Assembly (NCBI GenBank): GCA_015039465.1
Contig: MU130073.1
Span: 58,089 to 92,610 of the forward strand
Origin: Phlegmacium glaucopus
Lineage: Eukaryota; Basidiomycota; Agaricomycetes; Agaricales; Cortinariaceae
DNA: 34,522 nucleotides
Reading direction: 5' to 3'
This document shows, one piece after another, positions 1 through 9,310 of the stretch. A model generated the notes under the pieces. That model made no database searches. It had not been told where the DNA came from and was given only the letters and a program-made list of their open reading frames with translations. A program made the position numbers and the translations under genes. The first letter of the stretch is position 1; each line of letters opens with the position of its first letter.

Positions 1-818
1 GGTTAGCGCCACGGCTAGGACTATGGCTAACATGGCGACTACGGCTCCACTGACCTACTCCCAGCCGGAGTTATAGTTGTAGTTTTATAGGGAGTAAGAG
101 ACTAAGCTACCACTAACAACCGTCCGTAAGGCTTTATGGGCGTCGGAGGACCTCAAGAAAGTTGACGTAGTTCTCGACAGCATCTAAAAGGGCAACCAAG
201 AGTTCATTAACTGCAAGCCGTAGCGAACCCACTGCCGAGTCTACGGCTTGTGCTAGGACCCATAGTTAAGACACAGCGGCACTCATTGTAGGTTCGTCCA
301 TGTATCGTGTATGAGTGACAAAGAGGAGGTGGTAATTTCGTTTGACCTAGGTGAGTACTTGACTCCTACAGCCCCATAGGCCCGGGCTACGGCTAGGGCG
401 CCGGCTTAGCAGGTTGTTGACTAGCCCCTGAGCCCGTGCCATATATAGGTAGTGGAAGTCTAGCCGGAGGGAGTACCTGAGTCGTGAGTTCTAAAGTAGG
501 AGGGTATAGAATTGAGACAGCAGGAGGTGGTACCGACAGTAGAGGTCTATTATGAAGGGTCAAAGCAGTCAGTAACAGTTTCGTACCGCCATGGACCGGT
601 GATTCCTCAGGTGGTAAGGGTCACGGAAAAACACCAACCTCAGTGACCGTACCAGTAGATCGTAGAGCCGAGCTACACCGTTCCAGCGACAAGCCTGCCA
701 ACCCCTTTATCTTAACTCTAACCGGGTCTCGCTGAGGTTATAAAGTGGTTACTGATACGGATCCGGGCCATACTTACTTCCACGTTTAGACTTCTTTGTA
801 AGCAGAAATACTGTTACA
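1..818. other. Mirror-image (reversed, not complemented) block of KDZ transposase coding sequence
   Basis: Neither strand has a long open frame here. Read backwards from 818 to 1 without complementing, the block gives 256 open codons. Exon one runs 817 to 318 and exon two 269 to 2, separated by a 48-nt intron at 317-270 that reads GTGAGT...ACACAG in the mirrored direction. The mirrored protein contains EILESLWANLNSISP (from 745 down), TATLPHRAEMLDDHASDSN and, after the intron, IDTQDRVRHLSRHPSDAER. These match, from memory of the family, the conserved second half of basidiomycete KDZ transposases. The frame then continues at 819 on the plus strand (G at 1 plus TG at 819-820) into the expected C-terminal part. 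The right edge lies within a few bases of 818. The left edge is at or before the window start. No known recombination reverses a strand without complementing it, so an artefact is the first explanation. Confidence 0.93.
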
Positions 819-1631
819 TGTATATAGGTTCTGCTGCAGATATACCCATCCCGGTGGAGCGAAGACTAATTGCTCTGCCCTCCAATGGAAATATTCAGGG
901 TGTTTTCAATGCCGTTGAATTGACTTTGAGGAAGACCAAGGCGAAGGCTTATCTCAATCGGCTCCGAGATCTAATTTCGGAGAAATCATTTCGGTATTCA
1001 CATGTAATACGCCCAGCACCAAGGAAGGGAGTTAGAACACAAGCCCGAAAGGTAGTCCATTCATTGGATTGTAAAATAGCCCTGCATTGCCGCATCTATA
1101 GCAGATGCCGCTCTCGGCTGGTTACACTCGGATGTGATGATGAAACATTGAACATATTTCGGATTTTGACAAAGGATGATGTCGAGGCAAGTACAGTTGT
1201 TTTGAATCCGAATATACCTGGTTCGACCAAACTGCGCCTCTCATGGCTCTGGGGAACTAGTGGGCTTGCTGGCAGCTTTGGGTCCAAGCCTGACCCGAAT
1301 GCCGACCCTGGAATTGTTCTAGAATGTATGTACTCTCCTACTCGCAAATTTTTGGACTTACATTGTATCAGTCAGGCGAGTTCATTGGCTGCGTGCTCGT
1401 GCCCAGAAATTGAGATGGCAGGAAGAACTGATTCTAGTTACATATGAAATGCAGTGGACAGTGCAATATTTTGTCCAGGCTTGGCAGTGGGAAGCAGTTG
1501 CGGAGAATGCCTGTGTCAGTGCCGGTGCTTGGGCATATGCCGCTCGCCAAGAGACAACATGGCAACGTGTAGCTTTGGCCGCTGATTCAAGCTTTCGGCA
1601 ATCAAATGGCCAATATAAATCACCGTTCTAG
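819..1631 (+). CDS. KDZ transposase, C-terminal part (copy 1, apparently intact)
   Basis: This is the C-terminal region of a KDZ DNA transposase, a nuclear enzyme that moves its own element. Coding is 819-1329 and 1376-1631, with a 46-nt intron (1330-1375, GTACTC...GTCAG) whose removal gives the family segment ECMRVHWLRARAQK. Recognisable pieces in order are ALPSN near 877, LRDLISEKSFRYSH, CRSRLVTLGCDDETLN, DDVEASTVVLNPN and WQEELILVTYEMQWTVQ. The stop is TAG at 1629-1631. There are no internal stops or frameshifts, unlike copy 2 at 11042-24702. The N-terminal catalytic region is not visible: the preceding exons are in the mirrored block and outside the window. The next gene starts 67 bp downstream on the same strand and may belong to the same element. 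Family assignment is from recall of conserved motifs. Confidence 0.85.
1330..1375 (+). other. Intron in KDZ copy 1
   Basis: A 46-nt intron with GT at 1330 and AG at 1374-1375. Splicing joins the ECM and RVHWLRARAQ segments in frame, as in other KDZ proteins. Read through, the frame leaves the KDZ homology and stops at 1445-1447. Confidence 0.75.
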
Positions 1632-1697
1632 TAATTATGTAATACAACTTAGATTCAAACCCAGAACGAATCATCTCTCCCCAATACTTCTATACAC

Positions 1698-4616
1698 ATG
1701 TCTCAGATTATTTCAACCTTTAACCCTTTTTCTTTGCAATCGGGATCCCGACTTGGTAATCATATCAGATGTCAAGACGTGATCCACTATGCAGAGTCCA
1801 GATTCCGTCAGGCATTGCTGATCATCAGCAAAGCAGATGCCGATAAGCAACGATGGATGCAAAGATATCTCCAATCCGAGCTGGTATGTATTGCGGGGCA
1901 TTGGGATGTTCTATTGCTTACTTTGAAGCAGCTATTTGTCCTGTCATACGTTGGGGTTGCTTCTGCCGTTGGGCAGGTCATTGATATTCCGATCATCATC
2001 CGATCTTTGGCTGCTACCATGGCCCAGGTTGCCAAAGCACACCTGCCGATGGCCTTTCATCCCAATTTCTTAGCCATATTGGATGTTGGCACAGATTGTG
2101 ATAAACCCAGTAGCTTAGTTCAGTTGTATGCTTCGGCATGGTGGGATTGCCAAGACCAGCCGGCGCACAACATGCTCTTGAATGCCGATAACTTGGAGAT
2201 GTGTCTAAAAAGTCATCGGCTGCAACAATCAGATAGCTCAGAGCGTCCAACTGTTCGGCACAGGGATGACCCGAGCGCCGATGTATCCATAGCCGATGTC
2301 CCAAATGCCGACATGTCTAGCCCCTACGGCCCAATGCCGATCCCAGATGCTGGCTGTGTCGGGTGCCGATCCTGGCAGGCATTGACGGGTGACCTCTTGG
2401 CCGAGCTACAGGGGATTCAACATTTCGCGAATGCCATGGAAGTGTCCATGTCGACCAAGTCTGATGTTTCCATGCGACGGGCCGCTGGATTCCATCACCT
2501 TCACGAGCATTCTCTGTTAAAAGAACTGGGATCGGCGCCCACACCGGACAGCTCAACTTCGTCTTCCACTCCCCACAGCCGTCCACGAGATAAACACCCT
2601 CGGACCATGCTCCAGAAATCAAAACTAGTGGCCAGTGATGCAACAATTGAACTCCGCAGGCTGAGGTCCCTGCCAGCCGGGTCCTACAAGTGGACATGGG
2701 GTACCGATCTCACAGAGGCCGATGTGCGAAACCTCAACTCTGAGGCCATCCAGCAGCAAGCCATCCATTCAGGGTATATTATATCCCTGCCTCATGGACG
2801 CCAACTTGGCTATGACACTCCAACCGCATCGGCCCATGCGTCGGCCCCGACCAGCAGCACCACCTTCACATCACTGGCTTCCGACATTGTCTCTATCCCT
2901 GACTTGCAGCAGTCTTCCCAAATTCCTGTTGAATCTGTTGTGATGCTTGACATAGCAATGGCAGCTGCCAATGCCTGGCCGGTCAGTGAGGCATCCGCAG
3001 AACCCAGTCCCCAAATTAGGGATACTGCTGAGCCCGGATTCAATGCCGAAGCCAATTCATTGGCCGCCGCAAATGCATGGCCCATCAGTGAAGAATCCGA
3101 CGATTCATGTTCTGAGTCCAACACCATGCCCAAGCCAAATATTGAGGAGGTGCCCGACGCGAGGGCCGATGCATCTGCAGCTGCAAATGCATGGCCGGTC
3201 ACTGAAGATTCCAATGATAGCTGTGCCAACTCCAACTGTTCCGAGTCTGAGAGTGACATGGCCATAGCGGTGGCCAATGTAATCCATAATCCTGATCTCC
3301 AGTCCACATCCAATGCTGAGGGCGATGCGTTGGCAGCTGCCGATGCCTGGCCGCTCAGTTCGGATTCCAATGAAAGTCATGCAGAGGCGGCTGAAGATTC
3401 CAATGATAGCTGTGCCAAGTCCAACCAAAGTTCCAAGTCTGAGAGTGACATGGCCATAGCGGTGGCCAATGTAATCCATAATCCTGGTCTCCAGTCCACA
3501 TCCAATGCTGATGGCGATGCGTTGGCAGCTGCCAATGCCTGGCCGCTCAGTTCCGAATCCAATGAAAGTAATGAAGAGGCGGAAACAATGTCCAGTCCCG
3601 ATGCCGATACTTTGGCCACTGCCGCGGCCGATATGTTCACGGAGGCCGATGCCTTGGCAGCTGCCAATGCCTGGCAAGATGAAGAATATGACGATACAGG
3701 TCCTACATCCCAGGTCATTGCAGAAGGAAATTCTGAGCCAGTGCCCAATGCCGAGGCTGATGCATGGACAGCTGCAAATGCCTGGCCGAGCAGTGAAGAA
3801 CCCACAGATAGAAGTCCTGATTCCGAACACAATGCCATGGGCCATGTTCATCGTCAGGCAACTGTGGATGCCGAAGGCTTGACAGCTACAAATGTCTGGC
3901 CACGCCGTCAAGAGTCCGATCATCACCTGGAGGATTCTGAGCATGCCAATACTGCAGTTGGAGCGCTGGAAGCTGCGAATGCTTGGCCAGGGAGTGACCA
4001 GGCCGAACGTAGTGCGAACAATTCTGATGACGAACACGAGCCCAATAGTGAGTCTGACCCAAATCCCAGCCGCATTCCCTTCACGACAGCATCTGAAGCT
4101 GGTGATGCATGGCTCGATGGCAATTCAAGTGCAAGCAATCCTGATGAGGATCGGGAAGTTACGGCTTTGGAAGCTGCTGATGGGTGGCCTGTAGATGATG
4201 ACCAGGAGCTAACTGTCCTGGATGCTTGTCATGCAGGGAACTATAATGATTCAGGGGCCATTCATACCGAACATGAGCACCTTACCAACACCAGCTCTTT
4301 TGTCGGCGTCGGCGTCGATGCCGAGGCCAATGCCGAGATTGCCAGTTCCCGTGCCTCGGATGATCTGGGACTTTGCCATCAGTTCATATCATCCCAGGAC
4401 GTTGCCAATATCTGGCCTACTGAGGATGATGATGATGAGGGTGATTCAGCTGGCACTCTCTCTGCAACGGCTCAAGCACTTACGGCCCACTTCAGTGAAA
4501 TAACGATCCCTCGCCGTGTGTATGGACCTGAGGATTTTAGTTATGTAGATGAGAGTTGGTTGCCAGATGAGGATGCAGAGGACTGGGATTCCGAGCATAC
4601 AAATTCTTCAGCGTAG
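1698..4616 (+). CDS. Acidic repeat protein with ANAWP motifs, unknown function
   Basis: A single uninterrupted 972-codon frame from ATG 1698 to TAG 4616. Residues 1 to about 190 are non-repetitive and look helical (RFRQALLIISKADADKQRW). Residues 190-420 are Ser/Pro/Asp-rich and probably disordered. From about 420 to 930 there are roughly twelve copies of an A-A-N-A-W-P motif followed by acidic Ser/Asn/Glu tracts (for example LAAANAWPISEESDDS). Later copies drift (LTATNVWP, LEAADGWP, VANIWP). One 63-codon block is duplicated in tandem. No signal peptide or convincing membrane segment was seen, and no known domain was recognised. It lies 67 bp after the KDZ stop on the same strand and shares that gene's GCCGAT-rich base usage, so it may be cargo of the KDZ element (inference). 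AATAAA lies 153 bp after its stop. Minus-strand frames over the repeats are shadows. Confidence 0.8.
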   Translation: MSQIISTFNPFSLQSGSRLGNHIRCQDVIHYAESRFRQALLIISKADADKQRWMQRYLQSELVCIAGHWDVLLLTLKQLFVLSYVGVASAVGQVIDIPIIIRSLAATMAQVAKAHLPMAFHPNFLAILDVGTDCDKPSSLVQLYASAWWDCQDQPAHNMLLNADNLEMCLKSHRLQQSDSSERPTVRHRDDPSADVSIADVPNADMSSPYGPMPIPDAGCVGCRSWQALTGDLLAELQGIQHFANAMEVSMSTKSDVSMRRAAGFHHLHEHSLLKELGSAPTPDSSTSSSTPHSRPRDKHPRTMLQKSKLVASDATIELRRLRSLPAGSYKWTWGTDLTEADVRNLNSEAIQQQAIHSGYIISLPHGRQLGYDTPTASAHASAPTSSTTFTSLASDIVSIPDLQQSSQIPVESVVMLDIAMAAANAWPVSEASAEPSPQIRDTAEPGFNAEANSLAAANAWPISEESDDSCSESNTMPKPNIEEVPDARADASAAANAWPVTEDSNDSCANSNCSESESDMAIAVANVIHNPDLQSTSNAEGDALAAADAWPLSSDSNESHAEAAEDSNDSCAKSNQSSKSESDMAIAVANVIHNPGLQSTSNADGDALAAANAWPLSSESNESNEEAETMSSPDADTLATAAADMFTEADALAAANAWQDEEYDDTGPTSQVIAEGNSEPVPNAEADAWTAANAWPSSEEPTDRSPDSEHNAMGHVHRQATVDAEGLTATNVWPRRQESDHHLEDSEHANTAVGALEAANAWPGSDQAERSANNSDDEHEPNSESDPNPSRIPFTTASEAGDAWLDGNSSASNPDEDREVTALEAADGWPVDDDQELTVLDACHAGNYNDSGAIHTEHEHLTNTSSFVGVGVDAEANAEIASSRASDDLGLCHQFISSQDVANIWPTEDDDDEGDSAGTLSATAQALTAHFSEITIPRRVYGPEDFSYVDESWLPDEDAEDWDSEHTNSSA
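3203..3580 (+). repeat. In-frame 189-bp tandem duplication within the ANAWP gene
   Basis: The unit starting TGAAGATTCCAATGATAGC at 3203 recurs at 3392, a period of 189 nt (63 codons). The copies are close to identical over MAIAVANVIHNP and LQSTSNA. This recent in-frame duplication shows how the repeat region grows. Confidence 0.85.
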
Positions 4617-4768
4617 TCGCATTATTGGTATGTTATCTTTTGTGACACATCTAATGGATTTCCTGGTCGACATTGGGCCGATGACTGGCCGATGCCGAGC
4701 CACAATCGGCCAAATTGTCTCCACATGCCTGACATACCAACCTGTCACATATGTTAAAGAACCTATGC

Positions 4769-4774
4769 AATAAA
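4769..4774 (+). terminator. Possible polyadenylation signal AATAAA
   Basis: AATAAA follows the ANAWP gene stop by about 150 bp on the same strand. It is the only canonical signal nearby. Fungal signals are loose, so this is suggestive only. Confidence 0.4.
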
Positions 4775-5036
4775 GCTGTATTCATCAGGATTTATCTGAT
4801 TTCATCCAATGCTGGGGATTACGGCGGCCTGCCGAGGGAGCAGGCCAAAATCCGGATCCCTATGATGGCTTCCAGGGCCAATGGCCAATAGTTGAATAGT
4901 GCAGCCTAGTAATATGTCAGGACAGTACTATTCTTTATCTGCGTGCCGATTCCCTATATCCTGCTCCCTTTTATGCTGGCCCATACCAAGGCCGGACATG
5001 TATGATCTGCTGAGGTCACTACCTGCCCTAGCTTGC

Positions 5037-5760
5037 TCTTGAGTCACCGGCATGCCGGTGCCGATATGCAGCTCAGCGTGAGTTGGCTTAGCCACGCCCG
5101 AGAGCCGATATTGTTGAAGTATGATCCAGAGACATCTGCAGGTAGCTTATGTAATAGAGGGCCGACGATTCCCTCTTGAGTCACCGGCATGCAGGTGCTG
5201 ATATACGGCTCAACCCGAGTTGGCTTAGCCACGCCCGAGAGCCGATATTGATCAAATATGATCCCGGGAGACATTTGTCCTCTGAGGTCCAGGTAGCGTC
5301 TGTAATAGAGGGCCGACGATCCCCTCTTGAGTCACTGGCATGCCGGTGCTGATATACGGGTCAGCCCGAGTTGGCTTCGCCATGCCCGAGAGCCAATATT
5401 GTTTAAGTATCCCGGCAAATTCCCTATGCGTACAATATGTTACAATATAATATTTCCCCTGTTGAGTCACCGGCATGCAGGTGCCGAGATGCAGCTCAGG
5501 CCGAGTTGGCTTGGCCACGCCCGGGAGCCGATATTGTTGAAGTATGATACCGGGAGACATCTGTGATCTTCTGAGGTCACTAGCTGCCCAGGTGGCTTGT
5601 GTCATAGAGGGCGGACGATCCCCTCTGGAGTCACTGGCATGCCGGTGCTGATATACGGCTCAGCCCGAGTTGGCTTAGCCATGCCCGAGAGCCGATATTG
5701 TTTAAGTATGGGTCCCGGCGAATTCCCTACGCCCATACAATACGCTACAATGTAATACTG
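5037..5760 (+). repeat. Five-copy tandem repeat, 135-165 bp units with GAGTCACCGGCATGC core
   Basis: Units begin near 5037, 5174, 5326, 5461 and 5625. Each starts with (C/G)TTGAGTCACYGGCATGCMGGTG and continues through a GAGTTGGCTTAGCCACGCC segment, GAGAGCCGATATTG and a variable tail. The first unit contains the perfect palindrome ACCGGCATGCCGGT. Tails alternate between a GGGAGACATCTG form and a form rich in TACAATRTA. The array lies between the KDZ/ANAWP pair and the truncated TPR gene, so it may be the subterminal region of the KDZ element. Short frames here on either strand are repeat shadows. Confidence 0.85.
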
Positions 5761-5852
5761 CCTATTTAGGTAATATTCGCTGGAGTCCAGGGAAGCCGAA
5801 TTGTACACTACAATGTATGCCTTCTCTACAATGTATGATACACCACAATGTA
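5746..5852. repeat. TACAATGTA boxes, possible right end of the KDZ element
   Basis: TACAATGTA occurs at 5746, 5809 and 5827, with a variant CACAATGTA at 5844. Immediately afterwards (about 5863) the TPR gene becomes recognisable in mid-domain. The cluster is therefore a candidate terminus of the element that truncated that gene. The other end is outside the window, so neither terminal repeats nor a target duplication can be confirmed. Confidence 0.4.
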
Positions 5853-5862
5853 ACTGAGCTAT

Positions 5863-7651
5863 GTGGACAATGATGGTCACTGGGATGAGTTTATGTTTGG
5901 GCGGGGTGTCAGTGTGCTTCTTTTATTCTCCTTGATGAAAGGAGGACAATCATCTGAAGTGTTGTCTATTCATCCTTTGGTTCACCACTGGAGCCGGGAG
6001 CAAATGTTGAAATCTGAGCAGCAAAGAATATACCAGATTGGCAGAACAATTTCGTCCTGTGCAATTCCAAAGAGATTGGCAACTGAGGATTATGCATTAC
6101 GACGGTTGATTCTTCCACATATTCAGGCAAATGAATTACATGGAAGCCAGATGGGACTTGTCAAGCCGTACTATGATGATATATGGGCCAATTTTGCATT
6201 AGTAATGAGGGAAAATGGGGACTGGAACAATGCAGAGCAGCTGGATATTGAAGTCATGTCCATGAGGAAGAAGCTGCTTGGGGAAGAACATCCAGACAGC
6301 CTCAGAAGCATGGAAAGTCTAGCAAGCACACACTGAAAACAGGGAAGATGGAATGAGGCAGAGAAACTAGAGGTTCAAGTCATGTCCATGAACAAGAAGC
6401 TGCTTGGTGCAGCACATCCAGACACCCTTATAAGCATGGGAAACCTAGCAAAAACATACTGGAATTGGGGAAGGTGGAATGAGGCAGAGCAGCTACAGAT
6501 CCAAGTCATGGACATGAGCAAGAAGCTGCTTGGTGCAGAACATCCAGACACTCTCATAAGCATGGAAAATCTAGGAAGCACATACCACAAACAGGGAAGG
6601 TGGAATAAGGCAGAGGAGCTAGAGGTTCAAGTCATGACCATGAGGAAGAAGCTGCTTGGTGCAGGGCATCCAGACACCCTCAGAAGTATGTCAAATCTAG
6701 CAGGCACATACCCACACAGGGAAGGTGGAATGAGGCAGAGCATCTAGAGCTTCAAGTCATAGACATGAGGGAGAAGCTGCTTGGTGCAGAACATCCAGAC
6801 ACCCTCATAAGCATGGCAAATCTAGGAAGCACATATTACAAACAAGGAAGATGGAATGATGCAGAGAAACTACAGGATCAAGTCATGGACATGAACAAGA
6901 AGCTGCTTGGTGCAGACCATCCAGACACCCTGACAAGCATGGCCAGTATAGCACGCACATACCGCAAACAGGGAAGATGGAATGAGGCAGAGCAACTGGA
7001 GGTTCAAGTCATGGATATGAGGAGAAAGCTGCTTGGTGCTGAACATCCATCCACTCTCACAAGCATGGGAAATCTAGCAAGCACATACCGCAAACAGGGA
7101 AGATGGCATGAGGCAGAGCAACTAGAAGTGCAAGTTATGGACATGAGCAAGAAGCTGCTTGGTGAAGAACATCCATCCACCCTCACAAACATGGCAAATC
7201 TAGCAAGCACATACCATAAACAGGGAAGGTGGAATGAGGCTGAAAAACTAAAGGTTCAAGTCATAGACATTAGAAAGAAGCTGCTTGGTGCTGAACATCC
7301 ATCCACTCTTACAAGCATGGAAAATCTAGCAAAAACATACTGGAATCAGGGAAGGTTGAATGAGGCAGAGCAGCTACAGGTTCAAGTGATAGACATGAGG
7401 AACAAGCTTCTTGGTCCGGAACATCCATTCACCCTCACAGGCATGGAAAACCTAGCAAGCACATACCACAAACAAGAAAGATGGAATGAAGCAGAACACC
7501 TAGAGGTTCAAGTGATGGACATGAGAAAGAAGCTGCTGGGTGTGGAACATCCAGACACCCTCATAAGCATGGAAAAAGGGGACAATGGAATGAAGCAGAG
7601 CAGCTACAGATTATAGTAATGGACATGAAGAAGAAGTTGCTTTTTCAGTAA
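5863..7651 (+). pseudogene. NLR-type TPR (kinesin-light-chain-like) repeat protein, truncated and broken
   Basis: Related genes are fungal STAND/NLR proteins: a nucleotide-binding switch followed by TPR repeats, thought to act in non-self recognition. Here only the post-NB region (HPLVHHWSREQMLKSEQQR, about 5970-6030) and twelve 42-residue repeats remain, with consensus WNEAEQLEVQVMDMRKKLL then GxEHPDTLxSMxNLAxTY. The NB domain is missing because the gene is cut at about 5860, where possible KDZ-element ends lie. Lesions are an in-frame TGA at 6334-6336 where related repeats have Trp, a frameshift near 6710, and a deletion plus frameshift near 7580. The last repeat ends at TAA 7649-7651, just after KKLL. 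Repeats are strikingly uniform. A relative ends the same way at 34356. Confidence 0.8.
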
Positions 7652-9310
7652 ATGATTTAAGCCTGGAGAAGGATATGACCTGGTTAACCAAGTCAATTGA
7701 AAGGTTATCAATCTAGGGTGATAACTACTACATGGTTGGTACCCAGGGTAATCATCAACAGAAACAATATAAATAGTGACATAGCTAGTAATAAAACATT
7801 TCCTCATCTCTAAAGAGTTGTCCCAATGACTTATTCATGACCCATGACCTTCACAATATAGGTAAGTTATTGTATTGTAGCTTACATCCAGTGTAGTGAA
7901 TACATAGACTGTACCATATGATATGGGTTTGCAAGTGAACATCTCCTTGAGAACATTGACAAGATCCACTAACATAGGTTTATTATTAAAAGGACATAAT
8001 TGCTTAGAGCTTGGAATATACATGTACAAGCTATTCATTTTATCAGTTTACACATGTTCTTTTATTCTTTCCTTATAAGTCTGACACCATTCATGCAAAG
8101 CTATTGTTGTGGAATGTTACAAACTTTTTTTCTTTTCTTTATCTCCACTGATACTGTTATGAACTTCATTTTTCTTCCTTTAACTCCACCAAACACGATA
8201 TCATTTCACCTATATGCACATTACATTTCCTTTTCATTTCCATTTACACATGTTCACCTTACTCTTTTCATTGTTTCATCAACATGCATATGACTCATTG
8301 CATAAGTCACCTTTATTTTTACTTACAACTCACTTCTTACATGTGGACAACTCATTCTATGCATGACTCATCTATTTACTATAAATACCATATTTACTCA
8401 ACATGTATTCTCTAGCTAGTTCTTGAGAATTGTACCCACTTTCCCGTTTGATCTTTCTCAAACTTTTAAGACAATTATTTGAGACACTCTCTTGGTATTC
8501 TTCTGAGCTCACTTTGAACAATGAATCCATCTTTATACAACTGTCTATGGTCAGAGTCATCTGAACTGTTCAAAGTTGTAACAGATACATACACAATACA
8601 TGCATTCCTCATTTCCACTTACACATGTTTACCATTCACTTTTCATCATTTCACATACATGCATATGACTCATTGTATGAGTTGTATGACTTACCTTTTA
8701 CACACACATTATGACTCATTCTCTTCACTATATAAACTTCACTTTATTGTATTCTCTAGCTACTTCTTGAGAATCCCACTTGCTTCTTATTTGAACTCTC
8801 TCAAACTCTATAAGATAATACCAAAGTGATTCTTTGGCACTCTTTAGAGCTCAGATTATCTTATGAACAAACCTTTACACAACTGTCTTGAGTCAGAGTT
8901 ATCTGAACTCTTCAAAGTCATAATACTTTGTAAATAGGTAGAAAATTTGATTCTTTCTTTCCCCCTCATTTACACCCTAGTACAGCTCATCATTGCTTAT
9001 GCTGAACTTGAACCCTTGTTTTTGAGCCTTGGGAATTAAATATAAAATCAGTTTCTCAGTGTTTTGGTGATTTATTGCAATAACTGTGAATTTTGTTGAA
9101 GTCATAGCAGAAGTCTTGGAGTCTTCTAGTGTATGCAATATTTGTGAAGTTGTAACAGAGTCTTGGACTTGTGTGTACACAATTTAAATCAATCAGAAAA
9201 GTCTTAGGAATTCTTTAGTGATTTGTTGGTGCAAGCTATAAATTAAAAATACTTAAAAGTTTGATCATCCTTAAATTGATCCAAATTATCGTTGTTATTG
9301 TGTGTGTCAG
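7652..9310. other. Non-coding, T/C-rich region with a diverged tandem duplication
   Basis: No gene was recognised. About 8221-8588 and 8602-8930 are two diverged copies of one sequence. Each runs from CATTTCC, through GCATATGACTCATTG and a TATA-like CTATAAAT or CTATATAAAC, to ATTCTCTAGCTA, TTCTTGAGAAT and finally TCAGAGTYATCTGAACT. The arrangement resembles two adjacent LTRs or promoter copies, but no TG...CA ends with a target duplication were found. Confidence 0.5.

Noticed and set aside
3105..4037. Long minus-strand frame (310 codons) inside the ANAWP gene
   Set aside because: It follows the codon periodicity of the plus-strand repeats and its residues (GIG, FIGIRTERPG) simply mirror them. 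It is a shadow.
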